This document shows positions 8,810-15,451 of a stretch of DNA of 21,517 bases, one piece after another. The position numbers were made by a program, and so were the translations under genes. Positions within the stretch are counted from its first letter, which is position 1; each line of letters starts with the position of its first letter. Location: contig CAYZXU010000033.1 in the NCBI GenBank assembly GCA_964482535.1, forward strand, positions 1-21,517, read 5' to 3'. Below the pieces are notes generated by a model that saw nothing but the letters and a program-made list of their open reading frames with translations, was not told where the DNA came from and made no database searches. This stretch comes from CAYZXU01 sp964482535. GTDB lineage: Bacteria > Desulfobacterota > Desulfobacteria > Desulfobacterales > BuS5.

Positions 8810-9199
8810 CTACTCATCATGCCCCTCCTCCTTAAGTAGCCTGTGATACCAGATTGCGAACTCAAACATGCCCCTAAATCTATCCTCATCATTTATAATA
8901 CCCATGCTAATCTCCAGCACACCCCGACCATACGCATTACTGTATTCCTCCATGCTTTTTGATTGTAAAAACTCACGCACAAGCATTTGGGTCGTTCTTT
9001 GAGTTTTATCCTTTCTTATATCTATTGGATCTTTAGGGGCCTGGAAAGGCTCCCATTTTTCATACCCTCTTTTAAGTATGTGCTTCTGGCGTTTTGGCGA
9101 CATACTATCGAATATTGCCTGCTTTCTTTTTCCCTGACTCTGCAGAAATTCTGCATTGGGGTCTGATTCCTCACTATTTTTTTTCATCTTTTTCTTCAT
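8810..9199 (-). CDS. Small hypothetical protein, paired with the YkgJ-type gene
   Basis: I do not recognise a family. The protein has 129 residues, is hydrophilic and basic at the N-terminus (MKKKMKKN), with no signal peptide or membrane segment. The middle (SPKRQKHILKRGYEKWEPF) is rich in basic and aromatic residues. The C-terminal half looks helical and ends in an acidic tail. Its start (ATG 9197-9199, GGAATAAAGG just upstream) lies inside the 3' end of the upstream gene, a 26-bp overlap that implies translational coupling. An ATG four codons later (9187) is an alternative start. The overlap and even codon use argue that it is a real gene. Confidence 0.7.
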   Translation of the reverse strand: MKKKMKKNSEESDPNAEFLQSQGKRKQAIFDSMSPKRQKHILKRGYEKWEPFQAPKDPIDIRKDKTQRTTQMLVREFLQSKSMEEYSNAYGRGVLEISMGIINDEDRFRGMFEFAIWYHRLLKEEGHDE

Positions 9200-9845
9200 C
9201 CTTTATTCCAAGATATTCTTCATTATATTCTGTAAGCAGCGCCATTGATAAGGGGACAAGCATCTCTGCCATTTTTATATATTTTGTGTTTAAAGATTTT
9301 ACAAGCTCTGAGGATATCTCATAAAGCCTATTTTGTATTATGCCTAGCTTTACTGTGGGATATTTTTCTCCTTCAACAAACCCTGTTTTTCCGCATATAT
9401 GACTGATCCCCCCAATATCAGTGGGAATCCCATAAAGCCTGCATGTAATAGGCCGGTATTCATACAGAAGACATGTGTCATCTGTTGTGAGCAGGGGACA
9501 CTTAACTCTCTCTTGTCCCATTTCAGCCAGTATCTCAACCTCATTTTTCCCCTCAGTCAGTTCCTGTTGAGCCTTTCTTTTTATCATATATATTTTTCTG
9601 TCAGTTCTGTTTATATCTGTCAGCATTCTTTCAAGCGCAACGCCGTTAATTTTTTTTCTAAACTGATGCTTTATGTAAATTGCTTCAATCAAAGAAAGAT
9701 CGAACAGTGCCCAGCAGCAGTCAGAACAACCTGTTTTACACTTTATGCATTCAGGGTATTCACCCTTGACCTGATTAAAAAGCTTATCAACCGTTGCGAG
9801 CAGATCTTCATATTTTTGAAAATATGGTTCAAATATGTTTTCCAT
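9174..9845 (-). CDS. YkgJ-family cysteine cluster protein
   Basis: A 223-residue cytoplasmic protein with the YkgJ/CxxCxxCC pattern: C33, C36, C40, C43 and C44 near the N-terminus, then C116, C125, C135 (TCRLYG) and C151. Such proteins are predicted to bind zinc or an Fe-S cluster; the biochemical role is unknown for most. The frame is open to an ATG at 9917, but that longer N-terminus (MFHVKH) is a translation of the parS site. ATG 9845 has AGGAAA about 8 nt upstream and gives a normal family N-terminus, so I use it. The gene lies 71 bp past the mnmE stop on the same strand and overlaps the next small gene by 26 bp. Confidence 0.85.
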   Translation of the reverse strand: MENIFEPYFQKYEDLLATVDKLFNQVKGEYPECIKCKTGCSDCCWALFDLSLIEAIYIKHQFRKKINGVALERMLTDINRTDRKIYMIKRKAQQELTEGKNEVEILAEMGQERVKCPLLTTDDTCLLYEYRPITCRLYGIPTDIGGISHICGKTGFVEGEKYPTVKLGIIQNRLYEISSELVKSLNTKYIKMAEMLVPLSMALLTEYNEEYLGIKDEEKDEKK

Positions 9846-9900
9846 TATGTTTTTTCCTGTTTTTTCCTGTTTTTTTATTTTGAGCAGATTAGCAAAGAAA

Positions 9901-9916
9901 TGTTTCACGTGAAACA
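9901..9916. promoter_or_regulatory. parS: parS centromere site (ParB binding)
   Basis: TGTTTCACGTGAAACA is a perfect 16-bp palindrome identical to the widely conserved chromosomal parS consensus described for Bacillus subtilis. ParB-CTP loads at such sites and spreads for chromosome segregation. It lies immediately beside the mnmE stop codon (TAA at 9917-9919) and next to the rpmH-mnmE block, the origin-proximal position expected of parS. parA/parB themselves are not in the window. Confidence 0.92.
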
Positions 9917-11335
9917 TTATTTACCAATACAAAAATTGGCAAAAACCTGATCTAATATTTCATCGCTCTTAACTGCCCCTGTAATTTCCCCAAGAGAATC
10001 TATTGATTCCCTTAAATCAATAGATATAAGTTCGGCTGAAACCCCAAGGCTTAAAGACTCTTTGGCATTTAAAGCAAACCCAAGACTTTTTTCAAGGGAA
10101 TATTTTTGTCTGAGGTTTGGAATAATAGTTCCCTCCTCAACCGGCTTTATACCTGAAAAAAAATTGAAAATTGCACCCGTTAGACTATTAATGCCGGTAT
10201 TATTCAGAGCCGAAGTTCTAATATTTTTTAAATTAGACCACTCATCAGGCAGGGTATCCATATCCAGCCCTGGAGGTAAATCTGTTTTGTTAATAACAAG
10301 TATAATGTTTTTATTTTTTATTTTATTTAAAATTTTATAATCATCAATAGACAAAGGTCCGCTGGAATCAACAACAAGGAGTATTAAGTCTGATTCAAGA
10401 AAACGATCATTAGCCATTAAGATACCAATTTTTTCAATATTATCAGGATGTTGACGAATACCAGCCGTATCTGTAAGAGATATAGAAATACCATTAAGAA
10501 AAAGATTCTCTTCAATAAGGTCTCTTGTGGTTCCAGGGATTGGCGTTACAATTACACGTTCCTTCTTAAGCAGCCTGTTCATTATACTCGATTTGCCGAC
10601 ATTAGGTTTTCCTGCAATCACAACTTTAAAGCCCTGGCGCAGTACATGATAACGTTTAAACTGCTCCAGAAGCAAATTTAAACGGTCAACAACCTCTATC
10701 TGTAAACTTTCTGCAATCGACAAAATTTCAAATTCTTCTGTATGGTCGTTATTAAAATCAATGCTCAGCTCCAGATGAGCCAAAATTTTTATCAATGCTT
10801 CCTTTATCAATTCAATGGAGTTTTGCATTCCGCCCAGCATGTGATTAGTGGCAATTTTAAGGGCCATGTTGGATTTGGCATTAATAACATCAATTACTGA
10901 CTCAGCCCTTGTTAAATCAATCCTCCCGCTCAAAAAAGCTCTTTTGGTAAACTCTCCGGGCTCAGCGAGTTTTGCGCCCATGGAAACAACAAGCTCTAAA
11001 ATTGAATTTAATACCACTTGCCCGGAATGGCAATTTATTTCAATAACATCCTGAGTTGTGTAAGATCTTGGAGCAAGCATTACAGAAAGAAGCACCTCAT
11101 CGATCACGGTTTTGTTTTGAAAATCAACAACATAACCATGATAAAGTCTGTGTGACTCAAAAAAAGATACACCTGAAGGGACCTTGACAGATTTATCCAG
11201 GGAGGGAGTTAGGCTAAAAACAGATAAAGCAATAGATAACGCATTTGCACCTGATATTTTAATAATACCTATACCACCATATCCTGCAGGAGTTGCAATG
11301 GCGGCAATTGTTGAATCAAACAACAAACTCTTCAT
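9917..11335 (-). CDS. mnmE: MnmE (TrmE), tRNA U34 modification GTPase
   Basis: With MnmG, MnmE installs the cmnm5 group on wobble U34 of several tRNAs. The 472-residue protein is full length: N-terminal folate-binding domain (GYGGIGIIKISG), helical domain, and an inserted G domain with P-loop GKPNVGKSS (242-250), TTRD (269-272), DTAG (289-292) and NKTD (349-352). It ends in the invariant CIGK with the catalytic cysteine at 469. No Shine-Dalgarno sequence precedes ATG 11335; a TAATAT lies only a few bases upstream, so initiation may be weak or leaderless (speculative). It follows jag in the conserved rpmH-to-mnmE order; rsmG/parAB do not follow it here. Confidence 0.96.
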   Translation of the reverse strand: MKSLLFDSTIAAIATPAGYGGIGIIKISGANALSIALSVFSLTPSLDKSVKVPSGVSFFESHRLYHGYVVDFQNKTVIDEVLLSVMLAPRSYTTQDVIEINCHSGQVVLNSILELVVSMGAKLAEPGEFTKRAFLSGRIDLTRAESVIDVINAKSNMALKIATNHMLGGMQNSIELIKEALIKILAHLELSIDFNNDHTEEFEILSIAESLQIEVVDRLNLLLEQFKRYHVLRQGFKVVIAGKPNVGKSSIMNRLLKKERVIVTPIPGTTRDLIEENLFLNGISISLTDTAGIRQHPDNIEKIGILMANDRFLESDLILLVVDSSGPLSIDDYKILNKIKNKNIILVINKTDLPPGLDMDTLPDEWSNLKNIRTSALNNTGINSLTGAIFNFFSGIKPVEEGTIIPNLRQKYSLEKSLGFALNAKESLSLGVSAELISIDLRESIDSLGEITGAVKSDEILDQVFANFCIGK

Positions 11336-11353
11336 TTTATTAATATTAATGGT

Positions 11354-11388
11354 TCTCGCAAAAAGTCTGCAAAAGGCTTTTTACGAGA
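11354..11388. repeat. Imperfect inverted repeat between jag and mnmE
   Basis: TCTCGCAAAAAG (11354-11365) and CTTTTTACGAGA (11377-11388) pair over 12 positions with one C-A mismatch and an 11-nt loop. There is no U tract in the direction of mnmE transcription, so it is not a standard terminator. The arms resemble intergenic hairpin repeats with CTCGTAAAAAG ends that I recall from other Desulfobacterales genomes; that resemblance is from memory only. Confidence 0.5.
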
Positions 11389-11437
11389 GGTTTTAAGTGT
11401 TAGGTTTTGAGTAATTGATATCAATGAACTATATTTT

Positions 11438-11492
11438 AAATTAACGCTTAGAATTTTTTTTTGGAAAAATCACCAGTTTTCTGATAAATCCC
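11438..11492. repeat. 55-bp contig-end duplicate, left copy
   Basis: These 55 bases, ending exactly at the N run, are identical to 11593-11647 on the other side. They encode the last 16 residues and stop of Jag in the minus direction. Best explained as the same DNA present at both contig ends. Confidence 0.9.
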
Positions 11493-11592
11493 NNNNNNNN
11501 NNNNNNNNNNNNNNNNNNNNNNNNNNNNNNNNNNNNNNNNNNNNNNNNNNNNNNNNNNNNNNNNNNNNNNNNNNNNNNNNNNNNNNNNNNNN
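11493..11592. other. Assembly gap of 100 Ns
   Basis: Exactly 100 N characters, the usual placeholder for a gap of unknown size. The flanking 55-bp identity indicates that the true gap is probably negative, so no sequence need be missing. Confidence 0.97.
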
Positions 11593-11647
11593 AAATTAAC
11601 GCTTAGAATTTTTTTTTGGAAAAATCACCAGTTTTCTGATAAATCCC
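11593..11647. repeat. 55-bp contig-end duplicate, right copy
   Basis: Identical to 11438-11492, including the run of nine T. It begins at the first base after the N run and covers the 3' end of jag. Confidence 0.9.
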
Positions 11648-12375
11648 TCACCCATACTCTGAGTTCTAATTTCATTATCATCCCTTAGTGTCAAATGCAC
11701 TATCCTTCTATCGTGTCCGGTCATTTGACCTATTGTTACAGGTTTCCCACTAAGCTTGACCTTTTCGGCAAGGCGCAGGGCGAGACCCTGTAGTTTTTCT
11801 TTTCTATCCTCCATATAATTCTCGACATCCACCTGAACACGGGTTCTTCCAGTACACTGTTTATTGATGATTTTTTCCACCAGATATTGCATAGCCTGGA
11901 GTGTCTGCCCTTTTTTGCCAATAAGTATGGCGGTTTTTCCACCCTTGATTCTAAACAGGATTCGATCATTATCCTTTTCAGAAAGCACACTGGCATCCTG
12001 TGTAATCAGGTTAACTATTTTCTGAAGTATATCAAGACCAACCTCCACAGGATCTCTAACTTCCGGGGAGTCTTTTGCCTTTTCAATATTCTCCTGCAAA
12101 AGGGTTATATCATCTACATCAGCATCACTGGAAAATAGATTGATCGTTGGGCTTTGAGCAGGCGTTTCGAGGTTTTCAGCCTTCTCATCTTTCTCAACAT
12201 TATTAACTTCGACACATATTTTGGCTTTTTTAACCCCCACCAGTCCGAATATTCCCGTGGAGCCATATGAGATCACTGTATAATGTAATTCTTCTTTCTG
12301 AACATTAAGTTGCCCACATGCTTTTTCTAAAGCATTATTAATATTGCTGCCTTCAAATTCAAGAAATTGCGACAT
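11596..12375 (-). CDS. jag: Jag/KhpB, RNA-binding KH-R3H protein
   Basis: A 259-residue Jag (KhpB, SpoIIIJ-associated) protein. Domains: Jag-N (about 1-55), an acidic low-complexity linker (about 58-108), a KH domain with the GxxG loop GKKG (153-156), and a C-terminal R3H domain with R223-x3-H227. Family members bind RNA and, in Gram-positives, affect cell division and envelope growth with KhpA; the role in this lineage is inferred. ATG 12375 has a strong GGAGGT 8 nt upstream. It starts 19 bp after the yidC stop, so the two form one operon. The gene is complete in the right contig even though it touches the gap. Confidence 0.94.
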   Translation of the reverse strand: MSQFLEFEGSNINNALEKACGQLNVQKEELHYTVISYGSTGIFGLVGVKKAKICVEVNNVEKDEKAENLETPAQSPTINLFSSDADVDDITLLQENIEKAKDSPEVRDPVEVGLDILQKIVNLITQDASVLSEKDNDRILFRIKGGKTAILIGKKGQTLQAMQYLVEKIINKQCTGRTRVQVDVENYMEDRKEKLQGLALRLAEKVKLSGKPVTIGQMTGHDRRIVHLTLRDDNEIRTQSMGEGFIRKLVIFPKKNSKR

Positions 12376-12393
12376 GTATGATGACCTCCGACG

Positions 12394-14049
12394 CTAACTA
12401 AATTTTTGTGAAATATAATACTGTTGTGAAATAGAAAGGATGTTGTTTACAAGCCAGTACAAAACAAGACCTGAAGAAAAATTTATAAAAATCACAGTGA
12501 AAACAACAGGCATAAACATCATAATTTTTGCTTGCGCGGGGTCACCCATTGGGGGTGACATTTTTTGCTGTAAAAACATTGTTCCACCCATAATAATTGT
12601 CAAAATCGGAATTCCGTATGGAGGCTGCATAAAAGGTATGGAAAAATTAAAATTAAAAAGCCGATCCGGCGCTGACAGATCTGTGACCCACCCAAAAAAA
12701 GGAGCGTGTCTTAGTTCAATTGCCTGGTACAACATCCTGTAAAATGCAAAAAAAACAGGTATCTGAATGACCATTGGAAGACAGCCGCCCACAGGATTTA
12801 CCTTATAAGTCTTGTACAACCCCATGACTTCCTGATTCATTCTTTTCTTGTCATTTTTATATTTTACCCTGATTTCAGCCATTAGTGGCTGTATTTTCTT
12901 CATTTCATTCATAGACTTGTAGCTTTTTGTCCCCAGCGGCCATAAAATAATTTTAATAAAGAAAGTTAAGAGTATTATGGCTATACCATAGTTGGGAATG
13001 TACTTATAAACGATATTCATACTGTAAAGACAGGGTTTTGCCAAAAAATCGAACATTCCAAAATTAACAGCCTTGTCCAGATCACAACCAAGTTTTTTAA
13101 GTATGTTCAGGCTCATGGGTCCGAAAAAAAGTAAATAACTGTATCTTTTTGATTCCCCTGTTTTAATTATCGATGCAGGCTGGACAAATTCTGAATTAAC
13201 GATATCGTTATTCAGGGTCAAACGCATTTTCGCTTTAACAGGTTCCTTTGGAATAATTGCAGACATAAAATATCTTTTCTGAAAAGATATCCATTCTATT
13301 TCTCCGGAAAACTCATTTTGATCTTTTATCTTTTTGGTTTTTATTTGATCATAATGCCTATCCATATAAATGCTTGGACCAACAAAAGAATATCCTCCCC
13401 CATCGTCAGGGGACTGATTTGCCATGGATAGAGTAATGCTATCTTTAATATTATGTTCAGATCTGTTTTCCACATAAATATCAAGATCTATAAGATAGGA
13501 ATCCGGAACAAAGCTGAATATTTTATTAATAACTATGCCGCCTGAAGAGACCCATGAAAATTTCAGGCTTTGAGGACTATCAGATATATCAATGGATTCT
13601 GCATAGTCGTTTAATACAAAAACAGCATCATCAAGCCCCTGGATGTTTCCCAAATCAGAGCTTAATCTAATTGCACCATCTATTCCATTGATAGCGATCA
13701 TCTCTTTTTTAGAAGCTTCATCATTAAGGGTCTCTTTATAGTTATTTAGTTCTAAACTTGTAAAAACAGCCCCTTTTTCAGAAATTTTAACAGAGTAAAG
13801 AGATGTGTTTACAGTAACAATTCTGGGTTCGGCTTGACTCTGCAAACCGGTTGTCTGTAAATCACCTTTAATCTGTTCAGATAAAAGCGTATTATAATCT
13901 GTTTCAAGTGGTTGCTGTTGATCAATAAGTTGATTGTCAGATGGTGGTTTTTGCTGAAGTACAGGAGGTTTTTCCACAAAAAATAACTCCCATGCAGCGA
14001 AAACTAAAAATATCAGAACTACTGCTAAAAAAAGACGTGCCTGTTCCAT
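12394..14049 (-). CDS. yidC: YidC, membrane protein insertase
   Basis: YidC inserts and folds inner-membrane proteins alone or with SecYEG. The protein is 551 residues, the Gram-negative form: an N-terminal membrane segment (about residues 5-24), a large periplasmic beta domain, then the conserved C-terminal membrane core with YGIAIILLTFFIKIILWPLG, a positively charged cytoplasmic hairpin, and GGCLPMVIQIPVFFAFYRML. The position of the groove arginine of E. coli (R366) appears to be lysine (FIKIILWP), which keeps the charge. The frame is open to an ATG at 14100, but ATG 14049 has GGAGA 7 nt upstream and gives the normal MEQARLFLAV start. A 398-bp gap separates it from yidD. Confidence 0.94.
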   Translation of the reverse strand: MEQARLFLAVVLIFLVFAAWELFFVEKPPVLQQKPPSDNQLIDQQQPLETDYNTLLSEQIKGDLQTTGLQSQAEPRIVTVNTSLYSVKISEKGAVFTSLELNNYKETLNDEASKKEMIAINGIDGAIRLSSDLGNIQGLDDAVFVLNDYAESIDISDSPQSLKFSWVSSGGIVINKIFSFVPDSYLIDLDIYVENRSEHNIKDSITLSMANQSPDDGGGYSFVGPSIYMDRHYDQIKTKKIKDQNEFSGEIEWISFQKRYFMSAIIPKEPVKAKMRLTLNNDIVNSEFVQPASIIKTGESKRYSYLLFFGPMSLNILKKLGCDLDKAVNFGMFDFLAKPCLYSMNIVYKYIPNYGIAIILLTFFIKIILWPLGTKSYKSMNEMKKIQPLMAEIRVKYKNDKKRMNQEVMGLYKTYKVNPVGGCLPMVIQIPVFFAFYRMLYQAIELRHAPFFGWVTDLSAPDRLFNFNFSIPFMQPPYGIPILTIIMGGTMFLQQKMSPPMGDPAQAKIMMFMPVVFTVIFINFSSGLVLYWLVNNILSISQQYYISQKFS

Positions 14050-14447
14050 AATATTCTCCGAAAATTGACAAGATAATATAAAAATGTTGTTAATAAGCAT
14101 GTTGAATAAGGAGCAAAATGAGGAAAAATTTTGTCAATATAATAAACATGAGAAATATTTTCAGTATATTTCATACCAGCAAGAAACCTTTTAAAAATGT
14201 TTAATTTTGCCTGCCTCAGGTTAAATTCGAAAATTATTTAACAGAGTTTAAGTTCCAGTTTAAGTTCCAGGGGGAAGGCGAAAAGTTAAAGCCGCTTTGA
14301 ATAGGCTTTTTGTATTTCGAGGATTTTTGATTTGAGCCTGACACTTTAAAACATGGCAAAAAGATGCGTTTTGCAAAGGTTTCAACAAGTATATAACAAA
14401 CAAGTTTCCTTATAATGCAAATATTAAGCTGCAAATCATCCTGAGTT
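14050..14447. other. Long yidC-yidD intergenic region, no gene seen
   Basis: This 398-bp stretch carries no recognisable gene. A 92-codon minus-strand frame covering 14234-14512 overlaps yidD and has low-complexity ends (WNLNWNLN from the tandem repeat), so it is not called. I found no convincing promoter or terminator. yidD and yidC are usually close together, so the spacer is unusual. Confidence 0.5.
14246..14270. repeat. 12-bp tandem repeat (two units)
   Basis: TTTAAGTTCCAG occurs twice in perfect tandem (14247-14258 and 14259-14270), with period 12 extending one base to the left. It lies in the yidC-yidD spacer. Function unknown; a slippage product is the simplest view. Confidence 0.8.
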
Positions 14448-14663
14448 TCATGGAACCGGATCATAGCCCCCAGGATTAAAAGGATGACAACGCAGCACCC
14501 TTTTAATGGCAAGAAATAATCCTTTTAAAATACCATGACTTACAATTGCCTGATATGCATATTCAGAACAGGTAGGATAAAATCTGCATGCCGGTCCCAG
14601 TAAGGGAGATATTAAAACTTGATATGCTCTAATTATATATAAAATTATTTTTTTGCGTGTCAC
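14448..14663 (-). CDS. yidD: YidD, membrane protein insertion efficiency factor
   Basis: A 71-residue YidD. The sequence follows the family pattern closely: an amphipathic N-terminal helix, then YQVLISPLLGPACRFYPTCS, a YAYQAIVSHG segment and a terminal HPFNPGGYDPVP. YidD sits at the inner face of the membrane and helps substrate insertion near YidC. It lies between rnpA and yidC as usual. Only a weak ribosome site is visible before ATG 14663; translation may depend on the upstream transcript. Confidence 0.95.
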   Translation of the reverse strand: MTRKKIILYIIRAYQVLISPLLGPACRFYPTCSEYAYQAIVSHGILKGLFLAIKRVLRCHPFNPGGYDPVP

Positions 14664-14726
14664 TTACTGTCAAAATCCTATTCAGGAAAAATGCATTGGG
14701 AAATTATATATGGCAAAAATTTGCTT

Positions 14727-15104
14727 TTACCCTGAAATCCTGTCAAAAATATTTTTAATAGCAGAATAAATCTGCTCTGATGATAGTTTTACCGCCTCTT
14801 TTTTTGCTATAATGATTAAATCCAGGTCAAAGTTTAATAAATGTCTGTTCAATCGGAAATACTCCCGGACAAAACGTTTGATCCTGTTACGATTTACAGC
14901 ATTACCGACCCTTTTTGTTACTGTAATTCCAAGACGAATTTTCCCTGATCGGGTCGGTAAAAAATTAGCAATAAAGTATCTGTTCTGAACTCTTTGTCCA
15001 AGTCGCGACAGCTTGATAAATTCATGTCTCTTCAGTATCTTGTCTTGCTTTTTAAAGGAAAAATTCAAATTAGATCTATCAATGTTATCGACCTGAAAAA
15101 ACAT
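14727..15104 (-). CDS. rnpA: RnpA, protein component of ribonuclease P
   Basis: RnpA binds the catalytic RnpB RNA to mature tRNA 5' ends. The 125-residue protein has the RNR signature (NRNRIKRFVREYFR, 71-84) and the core LGITVTKRVGNAV. No ribosome site is seen before ATG 15104, where a small hairpin lies instead. A TTG at codon 13 (15066-15068) would give the more typical start MNFSFKKQDKILKR but also lacks a clear ribosome site, so the exact start is open. It lies 60 bp after rpmH in the conserved rpmH-rnpA-yidD order. Confidence 0.93.
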   Translation of the reverse strand: MFFQVDNIDRSNLNFSFKKQDKILKRHEFIKLSRLGQRVQNRYFIANFLPTRSGKIRLGITVTKRVGNAVNRNRIKRFVREYFRLNRHLLNFDLDLIIIAKKEAVKLSSEQIYSAIKNIFDRISG

Positions 15105-15109
15105 AAAAC

Positions 15110-15136
15110 ATGCAAATGCTTTAAAGGGCTTTGCAT
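15110..15136 (-). promoter_or_regulatory. Hairpin in the rpmH-rnpA spacer
   Basis: ATGCAAA (15110-15116) pairs with TTTGCAT (15130-15136); two more G-C pairs follow past a one-base bulge. In the transcript it would sit directly before the rnpA ATG. It could be a processing or translation-control element, but there is no direct evidence. Confidence 0.35.
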
Positions 15137-15164
15137 ATTAAGAGAAAAGAGCGCTTAGTTAAAT

Positions 15165-15299
15165 TTATGCTGATAAACGGGCTCTCCCTTTTGCTCTGCG
15201 CCTGTTGATTACTCTTCTGCCACCTTTTGTTGACATCCTTTTTCTGAAACCATGGGTTCTGGCTCTTTTTATCCTGCTTGGCTGATAAGTCCTTTTCAT
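15165..15299 (-). CDS. rpmH: 50S ribosomal protein L34
   Basis: A 44-residue L34, very basic, beginning MKRTYQPSRIKRARTHGF, with the family core FRKRMSTKGGRRVI and ending in GRARLSA. ATG 15299 has AAGGA about 8 nt upstream. It is the first gene of the minus-strand block rpmH-rnpA-yidD-yidC-jag-mnmE. dnaA, commonly divergent from rpmH, is not present here. Confidence 0.97.
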   Translation of the reverse strand: MKRTYQPSRIKRARTHGFRKRMSTKGGRRVINRRRAKGRARLSA

Positions 15300-15339
15300 T
15301 ACATTTTTCCTTAAGTTTATCTATTTTAAAAAATAATCA

Positions 15340-15378
15340 AAGTTTGTTAATTTGTATTTTTTATATTACAACAAACTT
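15340..15378. repeat. Inverted repeat around the predicted rpmH transcription start
   Basis: AAGTTTGTT (15340-15348) and AACAAACTT (15370-15378) form a 9-bp inverted repeat with a 21-nt loop. The right arm falls at the predicted transcription start of rpmH. It may be an operator or a 5' UTR hairpin; the region is AT-rich, so chance cannot be excluded. Confidence 0.4.
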
Positions 15379-15380
15379 AC

Positions 15381-15410
15381 ATTTTATTCTTAAAATCTGT
15401 AATCTGTCAA
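15381..15410 (-). promoter_or_regulatory. Sigma70-type promoter of the rpmH operon
   Basis: Minus-strand TTGACA (15405-15410) and TAAAAT (15381-15386) are 18 nt apart, about 80 nt upstream of the rpmH start, in the gap after the radical SAM gene. This gives the ribosomal/RNase P block its own promoter. Confidence 0.6.
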
Positions 15411-15451
15411 GCAAAAATTTCCAACCTAAAAAACCAGCGGCAAATTTGAGC

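Noticed and set aside
9846..9917. 24-codon N-terminal extension of the YkgJ-type protein (MFHVKH...)
   Set aside because: It is a translation of the parS palindrome; the internal ATG at 9845 has the better ribosome site and fits the family.
9399..9950. 183-codon plus-strand frame opposite the YkgJ-type gene
   Set aside because: It is antisense to a gene with clear family cysteines, and the translation looks like a low-complexity Phe/Ser/Leu-rich shadow.
14234..14512. Minus-strand 92-codon frame between yidC and yidD
   Set aside because: It overlaps yidD out of frame, has no family resemblance, and its end is made by the 12-bp tandem repeat.
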